From: Epiperipatus broadwayi
Lineage: Eukaryota > Onychophora > Udeonychophora > Euonychophora > Peripatidae
Assembly (NCBI GenBank): GCA_028023455.1
Contig: JAQFVV010006208.1
Span: forward strand, 9,284,963 to 9,348,962
Length of the DNA: 64,000 bases
Reading direction: 5' to 3'
This document shows, in pieces, positions 32,899-42,929 of this stretch. The notes below the pieces were generated by a model. That model saw nothing but the letters and a program-made list of their open reading frames with translations, ran no database searches and was not told where the DNA came from. The position numbers and the translations under genes were made by a program. Position 1 is the first letter of the stretch, and each line of letters starts with the position of its first letter.

Positions 32899-34890
32899 TA
32901 AACTTTTCTAAAGACATTCAACACACATATTAGATGATGGAAATAGTCCAATATAAAAATACAGCAAGAACACCATCATCACAAACCTTCAGAAAAACAA
33001 ACAAAATGACTGCTGTTTTATATTTTCAAGAAAGTGTAAACTTGGAGGTCCTAACAAAATTGTCAAAATTGACAGGAGCCTTTTCACAAAAAGGAAAAAC
33101 CAAGCTGGACAAATTTTTCCCAACAGTAGATGTTTGGTGGCTTGTGCATGGAGACCCACAAGTGTTTTATCATGATAATTAATGATAGGACTGTGGCATC
33201 TTATCAAACAAAATGTGGAAGAGAGGTCAGTGATTTATTCCAACTGAAGGCCTACAAAAGTGCTGAATTATGAAATACCTGTTATGATTGTGCTAAATGT
33301 GTGTATGTATGTATACACAAAATACGTATAATAATTATAAATGTAAAACTAACGGATTGCTAATTGTGTCTTGTAAGTAATTAAATGATATATTAACGCT
33401 AAACTATAAAGTAATTTATCAAGAAGGATTAGATAATGTAAACAAAGCCATTGCTTAAAATAGACAATGCTAAAGTCATGGCATTATCTAATCAGGGATC
33501 AAATAGGAACTAAAAAGATTACCACCATGTGGACAGCGGATGGACAATCAAGGTAGGCTACTCTAAAATCAAGGTGTGACAAGTAATGGATCTAAAATTG
33601 AACTGAGACCAGACCCTTGCTAAGCGAAGCTCTTGAAAGGTAGATGTGCCATTTCCTTGTGTGCTCCAGTCAGCTCCTTCCTTCACTTAGCCTTGTGGAG
33701 AGGTTTACCTCCGGACGTCCCAAAGTAAACCTAGGAACTATAACAGGTCGTATCGATCTCATTATTATTTTGCTACGTCTTCAGGCCCCTTATTTATATA
33801 TAATAATAGTGTGTGTATATTAGTCATATTTTGTATATATTAAGAGTGATTAACTCATATATAATCCTGTAAATAAATCTTCATTATTTAAACCTACTTG
33901 CCGAGCTGCCTCATTAATTATTATATATTGTGTTATTGATATTTGCAATTCAGCGAGCAATAGAGTGCCACTGGATGCAGCAGATTGTTTTCATGTGTAC
34001 CACAAATACAATCACGTGTTAAGTAAATATACCTTTTGGGAAAAATAAAATTTTACTTTTAGTTTCCACTTTGGGGAAAAAATATCCGCTTAAAATAAAG
34101 TAGAACAGACAAATTGATTGTTTCATCTTGGCGATTTCTGTTATATATTACATGGTAAATATCATAGGTATCTATTTTATGTTTTTTTGTAATTTTTTAG
34201 AGTATTTTGTAATTTGGTGATTGTTTTGTCCGTATTTAAAGTTACATATGGGAATTGCATAATGGCATTTCATATGTTACATTTTTAATGTCAAATCAAT
34301 ATTTTTACTTTTGTTAAAAATGTCCTTTTTAAGATTGATTTTTTGTTGAAATTAATATTTTTAGTATTTTTAGAAATTAATATTCCATGTCATTTTATAT
34401 TTTTTGTGTGCAACTCATATTTTTAGTATTGTTAACAATGTACTTCTTAAGTTTCATTTTTGGGTGAAATTCTTATTTCGAGTATTGTCACAAATTAATA
34501 TTCCATGTTATATTTTACATTTTTGTCTGAAATTTATATTTTTAGTATTGTTCAAAATTAATATTTTTGTTATTATTATATTTAGTCTGGTGCCATTTCT
34601 GTCACGAGTTAGAACTGCTACACCTTTTCACTTATCTATTCGGACTGCCGATAACTTTGTAAATCTTGTGAAAAAAAATATCATATACATGTAGACCATT
34701 TTGACAAATTTATCATTTTAACTTCGTACAAAATCCTAGTGTACATGTCATTTGGTCGGATCACAAGATTAGAAAGTTACCAGTGAAATGTGAAAAGGCG
34801 TAGTAGGTCTAATACATGTTGCAGGACTGGTATGTAAGTATTGAATAGTAATATAAATTATGTTGGTTTTAATGTTTCAAAAAGTTTGTT
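32899..34890. other. Mixed unassigned sequence
   Basis: A segment at about 32925-33005 (catattagatgatggaaata through caaaccttcagaaaaacaa) recurs at 57.75-57.83 kb next to a PLE. A less AT-rich stretch at about 33540-33780 with a later AATAAA near 33871 could be a solo LTR, but no ends were identified. About 34280-34580 is a degenerate AT-rich tandem repeat of about 119 bp (attaatattccatgt at 34378 and 34496). No host exon was recognised. Confidence 0.4.
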
Positions 34891-34998
34891 TAATACATAG
34901 GGTATATGAGCACAGACTTTCGCATGACCCACCACCCTCCACACTATCTCATAACACTGATACACTTGAACACATACATGTTGAAAAGATAAATAATC

Positions 34999-35042
34999 AT
35001 CAATATATGTATTTCATGCTAAACCAGCAATCATCAGTTGGT
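34999..35042 (-). ncRNA. Hammerhead ribozyme, family D
   Basis: Core CTGATGA and GAAA intact, stem II TGCT...AGCA, helix III region ATACATAT, site ATA. Stem I has one mismatch (ACCAA/TTGAT). Confidence 0.75.
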
Positions 35043-35263
35043 CCAGATTACCATCTCTACACATATATGCTATAAGTGCTCAGATATATATTAAGATAGC
35101 CAATCCTCATACTTTAATGGACAGGAAAGATTTTCAATTGGATGGACGGTTGAAGAGTTAGAGTGTGGAGTAGATTGAAGCCTATCCATTAAAGTATGAG
35201 GATTGGCTATCTTAATATATATCTGAGCACTTATTGCATGTATGTGTCGAGATGGTAATCTGG

Positions 35264-35307
35264 ACCAACTGATGATTGCTGGTTTAGCATGAAATACGTG
35301 TATTGGT
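35264..35307 (+). ncRNA. Hammerhead ribozyme, family D
   Basis: ACCAA, CTGATGA, stem II TGCT-GGTTT-AGCA flanked by T and T, GAAA, helix III ATACGTGT, GTA as the NUH site, TTGGT. Stem I ACCAA/TTGGT pairs fully. Core bases match the consensus; the 10.1-11.1 pair is U-U. Confidence 0.85.
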
Positions 35308-35514
35308 GATTATTTATCTTTTCAACATGTATGTGTTCAAGTGTATCAGTCTTATGAGATAGTGTGGAGGGTGGTGGGTTGTGTGAAAGTCTGTGCTCAT
35401 ATACCCTATATATTACATATATAGTCATAGGTATATAATAAGCCTGTGTTTCAGTTATTACATTAAAAAGTTTGTTTGTTAAAATTAGGAAATTATTTAA
35501 TATGATTAATAAAA

Positions 35515-36130
35515 AATATGTTATTATTTGTCCTGTTTATAAAAAAAAAGTTTAAATTTGTTAATATTAATGATAATGATTATTTAGAAGTTATGAATTC
35601 CGTTTATATTATAAAATGTTTAGATTGTTTTAAAGATAATAAAGAAATGTCATATGTTGAAACTACAAAGAATAAATTAGTAACAAGATTAAAACAATAG
35701 TTAAATGATAAAAATTCTGCAGTTTATGGCCATATGAGTAAATGTAAACATAAAGATTTTAAAATAGAACCTTTGGAATGTATTAGATCATATTATGAAA
35801 GAATTATAAAAGAAACAATTTATATTAATGAAATGAAACCTGTAATGAATAGGTTGTTAATTGAAAAAAAAAAAAAGAAAATAATAGATTGTTTTAATTA
35901 AATAATTATAGGGGGTTATTTTAAGAAAGGTATTTAAGAAATAAATGTAATGTAAATTTAAGTTCATTTGTTAGAAAAGTTTTAAGGTAAGAGTTATTTG
36001 TTTATTGTGGAATATTTGTAGTTATTGTTTTATTTATGTATTTTTTTTAATTGTTCCTTCATAAAGATATAGTCGAAACGGAGTATTTTATATAAATCAA
36101 AATTTATAAAGAAGTTTGCATGTGGTTTGT
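35515..36130 (+). pseudogene. Penelope-like GIY-YIG fragment with 3' tail
   Basis: Coding part about 35515-35880: VYIIKCLDCFKDNKEMSYVE resembles GIY-YIG with the second motif changed (YVE for YIG). It is followed by TTKNKLVTRLKQ, then a stop, then SAVYGHMSKCKHKDFKIEPL and INEMKPVMN, as in PLE C-termini. The tail from about 35900 shares words with 32.25-32.44 kb and contains ataaagatatagtcgaaacg near 36066, a hammerhead-like remnant. Confidence 0.75.
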
Positions 36131-36264
36131 TTTGTATATATATTCTTGAAGCATATGATTAAAGATATCTGAAAAAGGCAAATGTCTCCCAAATTGCATT
36201 TTATGCTGAACTAGAATTTTTAGTTGTCCCAGATCACAATCTCTTAATACGTTTTCATCATCTG

Positions 36265-36390
36265 TTCAGTATTTATTATTTTTACATGTCAAAGCATTGA
36301 CTGGGAAGTGAACCCGGGCCAGCTGCAGCTGCTTGGAAGGCAACTATGCTAACCGCTAGGCCACCAATGCTTGACTATTCAGTATTTATT
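36265..36390 (-). mobile_element. tRNA-Gly(TCC)-derived SINE with target duplication
   Basis: The most tRNA-like copy. On the minus strand gcattggtggcctagcggtt leads into agcatagttgccttccaagc. The anticodon loop CTTCCAA gives anticodon TCC, and the surrounding arm and B box (GGGTTCACTTCCC) match tRNA-Gly(TCC). The element covers 36278-36377. The 13-bp direct repeat ttcagtatttatt flanks it at 36265-36277 and 36378-36390. The tail is tgacatgtaaaaa. Confidence 0.9.
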
Positions 36391-36752
36391 GGTACCAAAT
36401 TATTACAATTTACAAATGTCAAATTTTTCTGCACTCACAACTTTGACATCAGTCATTTGAGATAAATACAATAATGATTATTACTAATTAAGTACTAGTA
36501 TAGTAGGGTGCTCTACTCTCATTTTGTTGGAGTTTCTGTTTTTACCCACTGCATGGAGCCACTAAAGTCATATGAAAACTAATCAATAAATTGAACATTT
36601 TTTCAAAATTTGACTCTCGTAAAAGTACATAATATTAAAATACAAATTGATGATATATATAAACAATGAGGATTGCCAATTCCTCAACAAGATTTGTGAT
36701 AAATGCTTAGCTAGAGAAAGCATTTAAAATATATCTGTCAGGACTCCCCCCA

Positions 36753-36795
36753 ACCTCTGACTATGGTTTCGTGCTCTGGCAATCCTCAGAGAGGT
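36753..36795 (-). ncRNA. Hammerhead ribozyme, family A
   Basis: Minus strand: ACCTCT, CTGAGGA, stem II TGC-CAGA-GCA, GAAA, CCATA, GTC, AGAGGT. Stem I pairs perfectly over six bases. Core complete; helix III is a two-pair stem or dimer contact. Confidence 0.9.
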
Positions 36796-37156
36796 GCTAG
36801 GGTAGGTTCAGACACTAGATCTAAAAACACCAACCCAAAGCCAGCATTTAACTAAAAGTTATCTATTGAGTGGAAAATAACTACATCTCTTCAAACCCAG
36901 CTATCCAACTCAAATAGCTATATGGCACTGAGAGATCTTCAGCCATACCATATATTAGTAGTCTTAGCAATATAAAATTGCATAAGACTTAAGACGGAGA
37001 CTATAAATAGTCAAAATAAGAGGTCATAGATCACATGACCCTATTCTCTTAAGCTTGTAAGTTATAAACAATGAGGATTGCCAATTCCTCAGCAAGCTTT
37101 GTGATAAATGCTTAGCTGGAGAAAGCATTTAAAATATCTGTCAGGACTCCCCCCAA

Positions 37157-37199
37157 ACCTCTGACCATGGTTTCGTGCTCTGGCACTCCTCAGAGAGGT
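37157..37199 (-). ncRNA. Hammerhead ribozyme, family A, best copy
   Basis: Minus strand: ACCTCT, CTGAGGA, stem II GTGC-CAGA-GCAC (four Watson-Crick pairs with the standard G-C closing pair), GAAA, CCATG, GTC, AGAGGT. The helix III segment ACCATGGT is a perfect 8-nt palindrome. Stem I pairs over six bases. Every core position matches the hammerhead consensus. Predicted cleavage is after the C of GTC. Confidence 0.94.
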
Positions 37200-37279
37200 A
37201 CTAGGGTAAGTTCAGACACTAGATCTAAAAACACCAACCCAAAGCCAGCATTTATCTAAAAGTTATCTATTGAGTGTTC

Positions 37280-38590
37280 TTGTTAATTGTAAATTACATA
37301 TTTTTAAAATTTCCTTATTTGTCTTTCAAGTTTTTAATTTTCTTATTTGTCTTTCATAATGACCAAATTATAAATTATTTATTTTTTTATAAAAGAAATT
37401 GTGTTATTTAATAAATATGTAGTACCATAAAACAAAAATGAAATGGATAGGTAATACAAAATAAAAAGAAAGGTTATATGAACAAAAAAATTATTTTGAT
37501 TATTGATGATAAACTGATTGAACATCTCAAAGAAAGGCTTGAAAGATGTCCAGTTTATCACTGTTTTATTGCTGAGAAATTTTCCAGCATATGCTGTCCA
37601 GATGAGACTGTAATTGTTTAGACGACATGCCTCTCATTCTTCAGAAATTTTGAGTTTGGCTTCAACCCATGAACTTTCAATCACTTGGGTGTTTATTACA
37701 ATCACTAGATTGGCCAAATGTTTTTGATAGTCGACAGTCAAGTGTCTATTCAATGTTACAGAAAAATGTTTTATTTTTTATTTATGAAATACATGTGTTT
37801 AATTTTACAACAAAGAATATTTTAATATAATAATCAATCTAAATAAAATTGAAACAAACAACTAATTATATTTACAATTATTTAATTATCAATCTGGCTT
37901 TCATCTCTTATTGAGACCTTTTCAAGATATAAAGTTTTAAACATCACATGACCCATTAATTACATTTACTCTGCCTATCTATAACAACATTGTGGACAAA
38001 TAATTTTTATATTGGATATTTGTCCATTATATATATTTGAATGTGCTTCGGCATCGTAACAGTTTTTTTAATATTATTGTATACATGGAGACATCTTACG
38101 TAAATAATATTTGGATAAAATAATATACAATAAGTGGAATAAATATAATTAATAGGTCATGTGATGTATAAAACTTTATATGGTGAAAAGGTTTCAGTAA
38201 GAAATGAAAGCCGGATTGATGATTAAATAATTGTAAATATAATTAGTCGTTTCAATTTTAATTAGACTGATTATTATATAAAATATATGTCTATAACAAC
38301 ATTGTGAACAAATAATTTTTCTATTGGATATTTGACCATTGTATATATATATAAAGAATATTTTAATACTGTACAAGCACAAATCGATTTATTTTTGCAT
38401 TACTTTGTAAAAATCAGAAAACTATTTAACATTATTGGAAATATTGTAAAATGCACGTAAATGTTCAATTTTTGTAACTATTTATGTATATATCATTTAA
38501 ATACAGATAAATGTTGTAAAAGTACAATCTAAGTTCCAACAATTTAGTATTTCTTTCTCTTTATAAAAATGTATGTTGCAAAGAAATCAA
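37280..38590. other. AT-rich intronic stretch with a diverged repeat pair
   Basis: The segments near 37860-38030 and 38100-38345 share inverted and direct words (tctataacaacattgtg at 37977 and 38290; gatgattaaataattgtaaa near 38218 complements ttacaattatttaattatca near 37870). This suggests a decayed foldback of about 500 bp. No exon was seen. Confidence 0.5.
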
Positions 38591-38687
38591 GTCATATAAC
38601 ACATGACCTAATTTAAAAAGCTTGTATTACAAATGTTATCTAATGAGCTTGCCAATAGCTGTTAACAAGCTTTTCAGAATATCTCCA

Positions 38688-38729
38688 ATCCCAGACCGTT
38701 TTCTTGCTTTTGGCATTCCTCAGTGAGAT
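38688..38729 (-). ncRNA. Hammerhead ribozyme, family A
   Basis: Minus strand: ATCTCA, CTGAGGA, stem II TGC-CAAAA-GCA, GAAA, ACG, GTC, TGGGAT. Stem I pairs over six positions (one G-U). Helix III has a mismatch. Core intact. Confidence 0.78.
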
Positions 38730-39011
38730 GCTAGGTTATTCAAGCATTAGATTTAAAATATCAGTTCAAGCCCAGCATTTAACTAATGGTTAACTATTAA
38801 GTAGAAAATCTGAAATTTTTTACTATTAAGGCTTTGGCGATTTTATATTGCTAAAACTAGTTCAGTCCTATATGGCTATTTAAATTAGATAGCTGGATTT
38901 GAAAACATATGGATGACTGAAAATTTCAGATTTTCTACTTAATGGTTAACCATTAGATAAAATGCTGGGTTTGGTCTGGTATTTTAAATCTAATGCTTGA
39001 ATATCCTAGCA

Positions 39012-39058
39012 CCTCACTGAGGAAGCCAGAAGCAGAAACCGGTCTAGTGTTGGGGATA
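39012..39058 (+). ncRNA. Hammerhead ribozyme with insertion, family A
   Basis: CTGAGGA, stem II GC-CAGAA-GC, GAAA, ACCGGT palindrome and GTC are intact. An extra tagtgt after the cleavage site separates the 3' strand of stem I (TGGGG) from the core. Confidence 0.6.
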
Positions 39059-39429
39059 TTCTGAAAAGCTTTTTAAGAGCTATTGGCAAGCTTATTAGAT
39101 AAAAATCTATGTTCCAATTATTTACTTATTTAAATATCATAAATGTAAAGTGTGTTTAATCTTCTGTTTATCGATTAGTTTTCAAAGTATGGCTTCAGTG
39201 GCTCTTCGCAATGAGTAAAAGTAGAAACTGAAATGAAACTTCAGTGTAGAGTATCTATGGCAGTGGCACCACTAATTAATTATTAAACTAGAGATTATTC
39301 CAAACCTGGATGTAAATTTTAAACCTCAGTTAAAGATTAATATATCTGTTTTTTTTTAATATACATTATTCTGAACAGGCACTAACCTGTATCCAATGCA
39401 CTTTAAAATTCGCAATAGTCAAGCATATT

Positions 39430-39590
39430 TTCCTGATAGAGGGATCTTCCAAAGCATGTCACAAGATAGCAACTTTTATAAAGATAAGAGCAGCCGTCTT
39501 ATCTTTAACCTAAATGTCTATTTATATAGGCGAATCTGAAACATCTTGATTTGGAAGCGTGCCTGTTCAGACTATTTACGTAAGCTTTCT
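39430..39590 (+). repeat. Family E fragment
   Basis: Single arm with tcacaagatagcaac, aagataagagcagccgtct and the gaatctgaaacatcttga word near its end. Confidence 0.6.
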
Positions 39591-39979
39591 GTGCGCTCTA
39601 TAAATTAATTACTACTCTTCAAGATACATTATTATATTTATTTTAAATTATTGCCGTCACTTGTAAACCAAATTGTAATAATGCACACACGCACATATAT
39701 AAAATGCAGATGGCCGTAAGAAATTTGAGCGCCAGATCTGAGAGTGCCATAATCAGTCCTGACACTTCCCGATCTCAAGTTGCACGCTTTCCCAATTATT
39801 CCAAACTATGACAAAATATAAAAGAATATAGTGACATATAAAAGGTGTTTGTGAGTTAAAATAATTTATGTTAGATGAATTTGGTATTATTACAATATTT
39901 ATTATTCTTACTTTACGTATAAATCAGTGCATTGCATTGTTGGAAAAAAAATCTTTTAATTATTATTTATTTAATTTAG

Positions 39980-40066
39980 ATGTGGAAATTGATTTTCTCC
40001 CGTGGTTGATGGACCAAGCGATAGCTCAGATTGACAGAATAATGCTTGGAAGGAACATCCTCGATG
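39980..40066 (+). CDS. RSPH3: Radial spoke head protein 3, next internal exon
   Basis: An 87-nt exon between acceptor tttaatttag and donor gtaagt. With the G carried from the exon ending at 4263 it reads DVEIDFLPWLMDQAIAQIDR, then IMLGRNILD. The DIEIGFLPWLM and GR..LD positions are characteristic of the conserved RSPH3 core. It ends after one base of the next codon (phase 1). The next exon (expected to begin near LIREVV) was not found in the remaining 24 kb, so the following intron is probably also long. Open frame throughout. Confidence 0.87.
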
Positions 40067-40309
40067 GTAAGTTAAGGAAACTTTAAAATTCAAAGTTTCA
40101 CAGATATTCATTAAAAGCTGCAAATTTACCACTGAATTTCTTATATGTTTAATTTGTTCTGTACAGGTATATTCTAAAAATTTAATTTGATTGGTAGATC
40201 ATTCCATTGAATGTTATTTCATATATCAGATCGGATTCTATATTAGTGTTACATTTTACAATCAAAAGTCCTTTATATTTTTATATCCTATATGATAACA
40301 AGTGTATGC

Positions 40310-40432
40310 AATAACATCACATGATAACCATTTCCTATGCTTACAGAAATCGTTAAAACCGTCTGTCTTGTTGCTTTCATTGATTACTAAGGCTTGCACT
40401 GGGTGGTACTACTGTATGGAGAGTTTGCTGTG
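40310..40432 (+). repeat. Family B fragment joined to LINE
   Basis: Starts at the family edge aacatcacatgataacc and passes through cattgattactaaggcttgc to actactgtatggagagttt. It then runs into LINE sequence. The ribozyme part is absent. Confidence 0.7.
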
Positions 40433-41295
40433 GACGACAAATGATGCAATTCAAGGAGAGATGGGATGGTCAAGAGGTGCAAAAAGCAAAATGAAAATGT
40501 TCAGTAGATTGCAGTTTATGGATAATAAGAGAATAGCCAAAATAGTATTTAATTGGGTTATGAGTAAAGGGCAGGCAACAAGATGGGTGAGAAAGGTAAT
40601 ATGGTATGCAGAATATTTGAATAAAGAATATATATCAGTGTACTTGCACACAAGGTGTGATGATTGTGTTAGAATAATTGTTAACTGTTATAGTGGCAAG
40701 GAATGGGATAGAAGAATAGATGCATTAATAAAAAATAGGGAGTTGGAGAGATGGAGAACTAGTATGGAGAGTAAAAAGAGATTAAATATATATAGAAGTA
40801 AACAGAATATTGGGTGCGAGTTAATTTATGATAATAGCAAGCAAAGTAGTTTATTGTTTAAGGCTCGAACAGGAATTTTAGAAACAGGGGAATAAACACA
40901 TAAATGGAAAAACGTGGGTCTGCAAGTTGTGTAAGGAAGGCTTAGGAAATATTAGGCATCTGTAATTGAATGTAAATGCATGAAAGCAGGAAGGGTACAA
41001 ATAATGAAGTTGTGGACGAATAAATATAAGCAAAGTGATTATACAGAAAGTGGGTTATTGGTTTTTGTGCTGGGTTTGGGAAAAGATAAGGGGATTTAGA
41101 TATAAAGGCCATGGAGTTGACAGAGATTATGTTGTGGAAATGGGATGGAGCAGGATAGAGAAGAATATGGGAAAAACTTAGGGCAGAGAATGGAAAGAGA
41201 AGATAAAGTGGCTAACAGGTTTCTCTGAGTATAGTGAGCTGAGAGATTCCTGACTCCGTATAAGGGGAAGTCACAGTGCATCACATCACATGCTA
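40433..41295 (+). pseudogene. Non-LTR retrotransposon 3' end (family L2x)
   Basis: The most open copy of this family. From about 40437 the frame reads TNDAIQGEMGWSRGAKSKMK, RLQFMDNKRIAKIVFNWVMS, KEWDRRIDALIKNRELERWR, NIYRSKQNIGCELIYDNSKQ and SSLLFKARTGILETGE up to a stop at 40893. Beyond it, in other frames, are CKLCKEGLG..RHL..C (zinc-knuckle-like) and LGLGKDKG. It ends in a catcaca tail at 41278-41291. No reverse-transcriptase core is present (5' truncated). It is retroelement sequence, not a host gene. Confidence 0.82.
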
Positions 41296-41299
41296 TTTT

Positions 41300-41575
41300 A
41301 AGTGTATACTATACAGTACTATATACTGCCCATTAATGCAAAATAACTCAGTACTTATAATAATTTAAAATGTTGAAAATGGCTTCAGTGGTATTCACTA
41401 TTGTTGGAGTTGATCACAGATTTATATTTGTTATGTTTTACTTTATTTTATGATTTAATTTTACATAAGAAATGTCCAGTCTATGGTGCATACATCAAAC
41501 TTAACGTTATCAAAGCACCAACTTTAGAAATATAAAGTAAGATTTGATCTTATAAAGTAATACTGCAATCAAAAA
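41300..41575. other. AT-rich intronic stretch, nothing recognised
   Basis: No element identified. Confidence 0.4.
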
Positions 41576-41665
41576 ACAAATTTTATTAATATTCAGAAAT
41601 CACAATATAATAATACGACTATTGTATAAAACAGAGAAACATTAAAATAATATAAAAACATTATT

Positions 41666-41703
41666 GCCAAGTGCTTTAAACTCATTTGAGTCCTTATCAA
41701 GGC
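41666..41703 (-). ncRNA. Hammerhead-like motif, U3/A8 variant, family K
   Basis: Minus strand: GCC, TTGATAA, stem II GGACTC-AAAT-GAGTTT, AAA, AGCACT, T, GGC. Stem I is GCC/GGC. C3 and G8 are replaced by U and A, a compensatory exchange. G12 is missing, so the present copy is probably inactive. Confidence 0.45.
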
Positions 41704-41934
41704 TCTATAAAAATCGTTATACTCTACTAAGCGATAAACTCAAACATTTCATTATCTTGGCCAGGAACAACTAATCAGAAAACTGCTTAATTTTGAATTA
41801 ATAGTCCCTGAAGAATTTTTTATAGCCTATGACTCTATGAATGTCAAGTTAACCAATTTTATGATTAGTTGTTCCTGGCTGATATAATGAAATTTTCGTA
41901 TTTATTGCTTAGTATAGTATAACCATTTTATACA

Positions 41935-41972
41935 GCCTTGATAAGGACTCAAATGAGTTAAAAGCACTTGGC
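41935..41972 (+). ncRNA. Hammerhead-like motif, U3/A8 variant, family K
   Basis: Mirror partner of the motif at 41666: GCC, TTGATAA, GGACTC-AAAT-GAGTT, AAAAGCACTT, GGC. Same core exchanges and same loss of G12. Confidence 0.45.
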
Positions 41973-42035
41973 AATAGTGTTTCTATATTATCTATACAAT
42001 AGTCGTATTGTTACATTGTGATTTATATTTTATAA

Positions 42036-42795
42036 TAGCAGAAGTATTGGATTCATTTTTTAATATTCAGAAGAAGAAAAAAATTACAATTCAAATTCAA
42101 TGAGTCAAACTAGAAAAAAAAATTTTTCCGCATTTATTTTGGTCAATAGTTGTTTTCTCCTTTTAGGGACTAATCCAGAACGAGGTCGAAATTGTTTTTA
42201 ACTTTTATTTTATAACTGTTTCTCATTTTGTCGTGTAGAAAAAATTTTCAGCAATGAAATTAATTTAGAAAAGAAGAGAAATCACATCGGAGTGATTCAA
42301 ATTTGGAAAACTTTCTGTTTAATTCCAAACACATAAAAAAGCCTGGTGGAAAACAAGGTCATCTCAAAAATGCCATTAAAATAAGCAATATTTAATCTTA
42401 AATTTTAATTTTTTTCCATAATATAAAATGTAATTACTGTATAAGAAAAAAAGTCGATTGGTATATTGTTATATTATGAAAAAAAAAAAAAGATAAATAT
42501 TTATCTTTAGCATATTGTATTTTATATAAAAATTGAATAATAGCACAACTTGGGTGAAAAAATTGGTACATGGATTGTAAATTGTTGGCCACCCCTATTC
42601 TACATAGATTTGTTTTGTGTCAAAGATTTATTATTTAAGTAATAGTCACGTCTTGCTTCAATTTCAAACTTTTTATTATAATTTGTGTTATTCTTTAATA
42701 TGCTTTATATGGTAGATTTTTTTTTTTTGTGAAGGTAGGATTTTCACTAAATAAGTACGTCTGTGCATAAAGAATTTATATAAGTAGTGAATTAT
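42036..42795. other. AT-rich intronic stretch, nothing recognised
   Basis: No element identified; contains A and T homopolymers. Confidence 0.4.
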
Positions 42796-42799
42796 TTGG

Positions 42800-42925
42800 A
42801 TATAAATACATATATTGGGGATCATTTATCTTTTTCACATGCGTGGTCATGTGTATCGGTCGTTTGAGATGGAATGTAGGATGAATCTAGGCTGAAAATC
42901 CTAAGTTCAAATCCCTTTGTTTACT
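42800..42925 (+). repeat. Family D 3' fragment
   Basis: Starts inside the 3' strand of ribozyme stem I (tattggggatcatttatc) and runs to the tRNA-like end with aagttcaaatccc at about 42900. Confidence 0.7.
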
Positions 42926-42929
42926 ATAG

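Larger units (their letters stand above)
34895..35425. repeat. Head-to-head pair of family D
   Basis: Inverted repeat of about 520 bp centred near 35140-35160. Both outer ends are tRNA-like (tatgagcacagactttc.. complement), and both arms carry the hammerhead (34999-35042 minus, 35264-35307 plus). Opposite-strand ORFs of 65-71 codons with near-identical peptides arise from the two arms and are not genes. Confidence 0.92.
36660..37277 (-). mobile_element. Tandem family A retrozyme-like array, ~404-bp unit
   Basis: About 1.5 direct units. The word aacaatgaggattgccaatt occurs at about 36663 and 37067, and the hammerheads lie at 36753 and 37157, so the period is 404 bp. Both ribozymes are on the minus strand. 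Between them the unit carries the agatctaaaaacaccaaccc, cagctatccaactcaaatag and cttaagcttgtaagttataa words that define family A. No protein is encoded. Confidence 0.9.
38592..39105. repeat. Foldback repeat, family A
   Basis: Inverted repeat of about 510 bp centred near 38850. Outer ends are ctaatgagcttgccaatagc and its complement gctattggcaagcttatta. Both arms contain the hammerhead region and the ggttaactattaagtagaaa word. Confidence 0.87.
4264..39979 (+). other. RSPH3: RSPH3 intron, ~35.7 kb
   Basis: Intron inferred between the two RSPH3 exons. It has a GT donor at 4264 and an AG acceptor ending at 39979 (tttaatttag), both phase 1. It is filled with nested repeats listed separately: PLEs, LINEs, retrozyme-like repeats, SINEs and foldbacks. 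No intervening exon is needed to keep the family protein sequence continuous. Confidence 0.8.
41580..42035. repeat. Foldback repeat, family K, with hammerhead-like arms
   Basis: Inverted repeat of about 450 bp. Outer words are tcacaatataataatacgac and its complement near 42000. The centre is near 41815. Each arm carries a compact motif (41666-41703 minus, 41935-41972 plus) that folds like a hammerhead. Confidence 0.85.

Noticed and set aside
34404-34694. 96-codon ORF
   Set aside because: It lies on a degenerate AT-rich tandem repeat; the peptide is hydrophobic noise.
40302-40895. 197-codon ORF as a host gene
   Set aside because: Its first third is family B sequence and the rest is the C-terminal part of a non-LTR retrotransposon, with homologous decayed copies at 9.6 and 53.2 kb.
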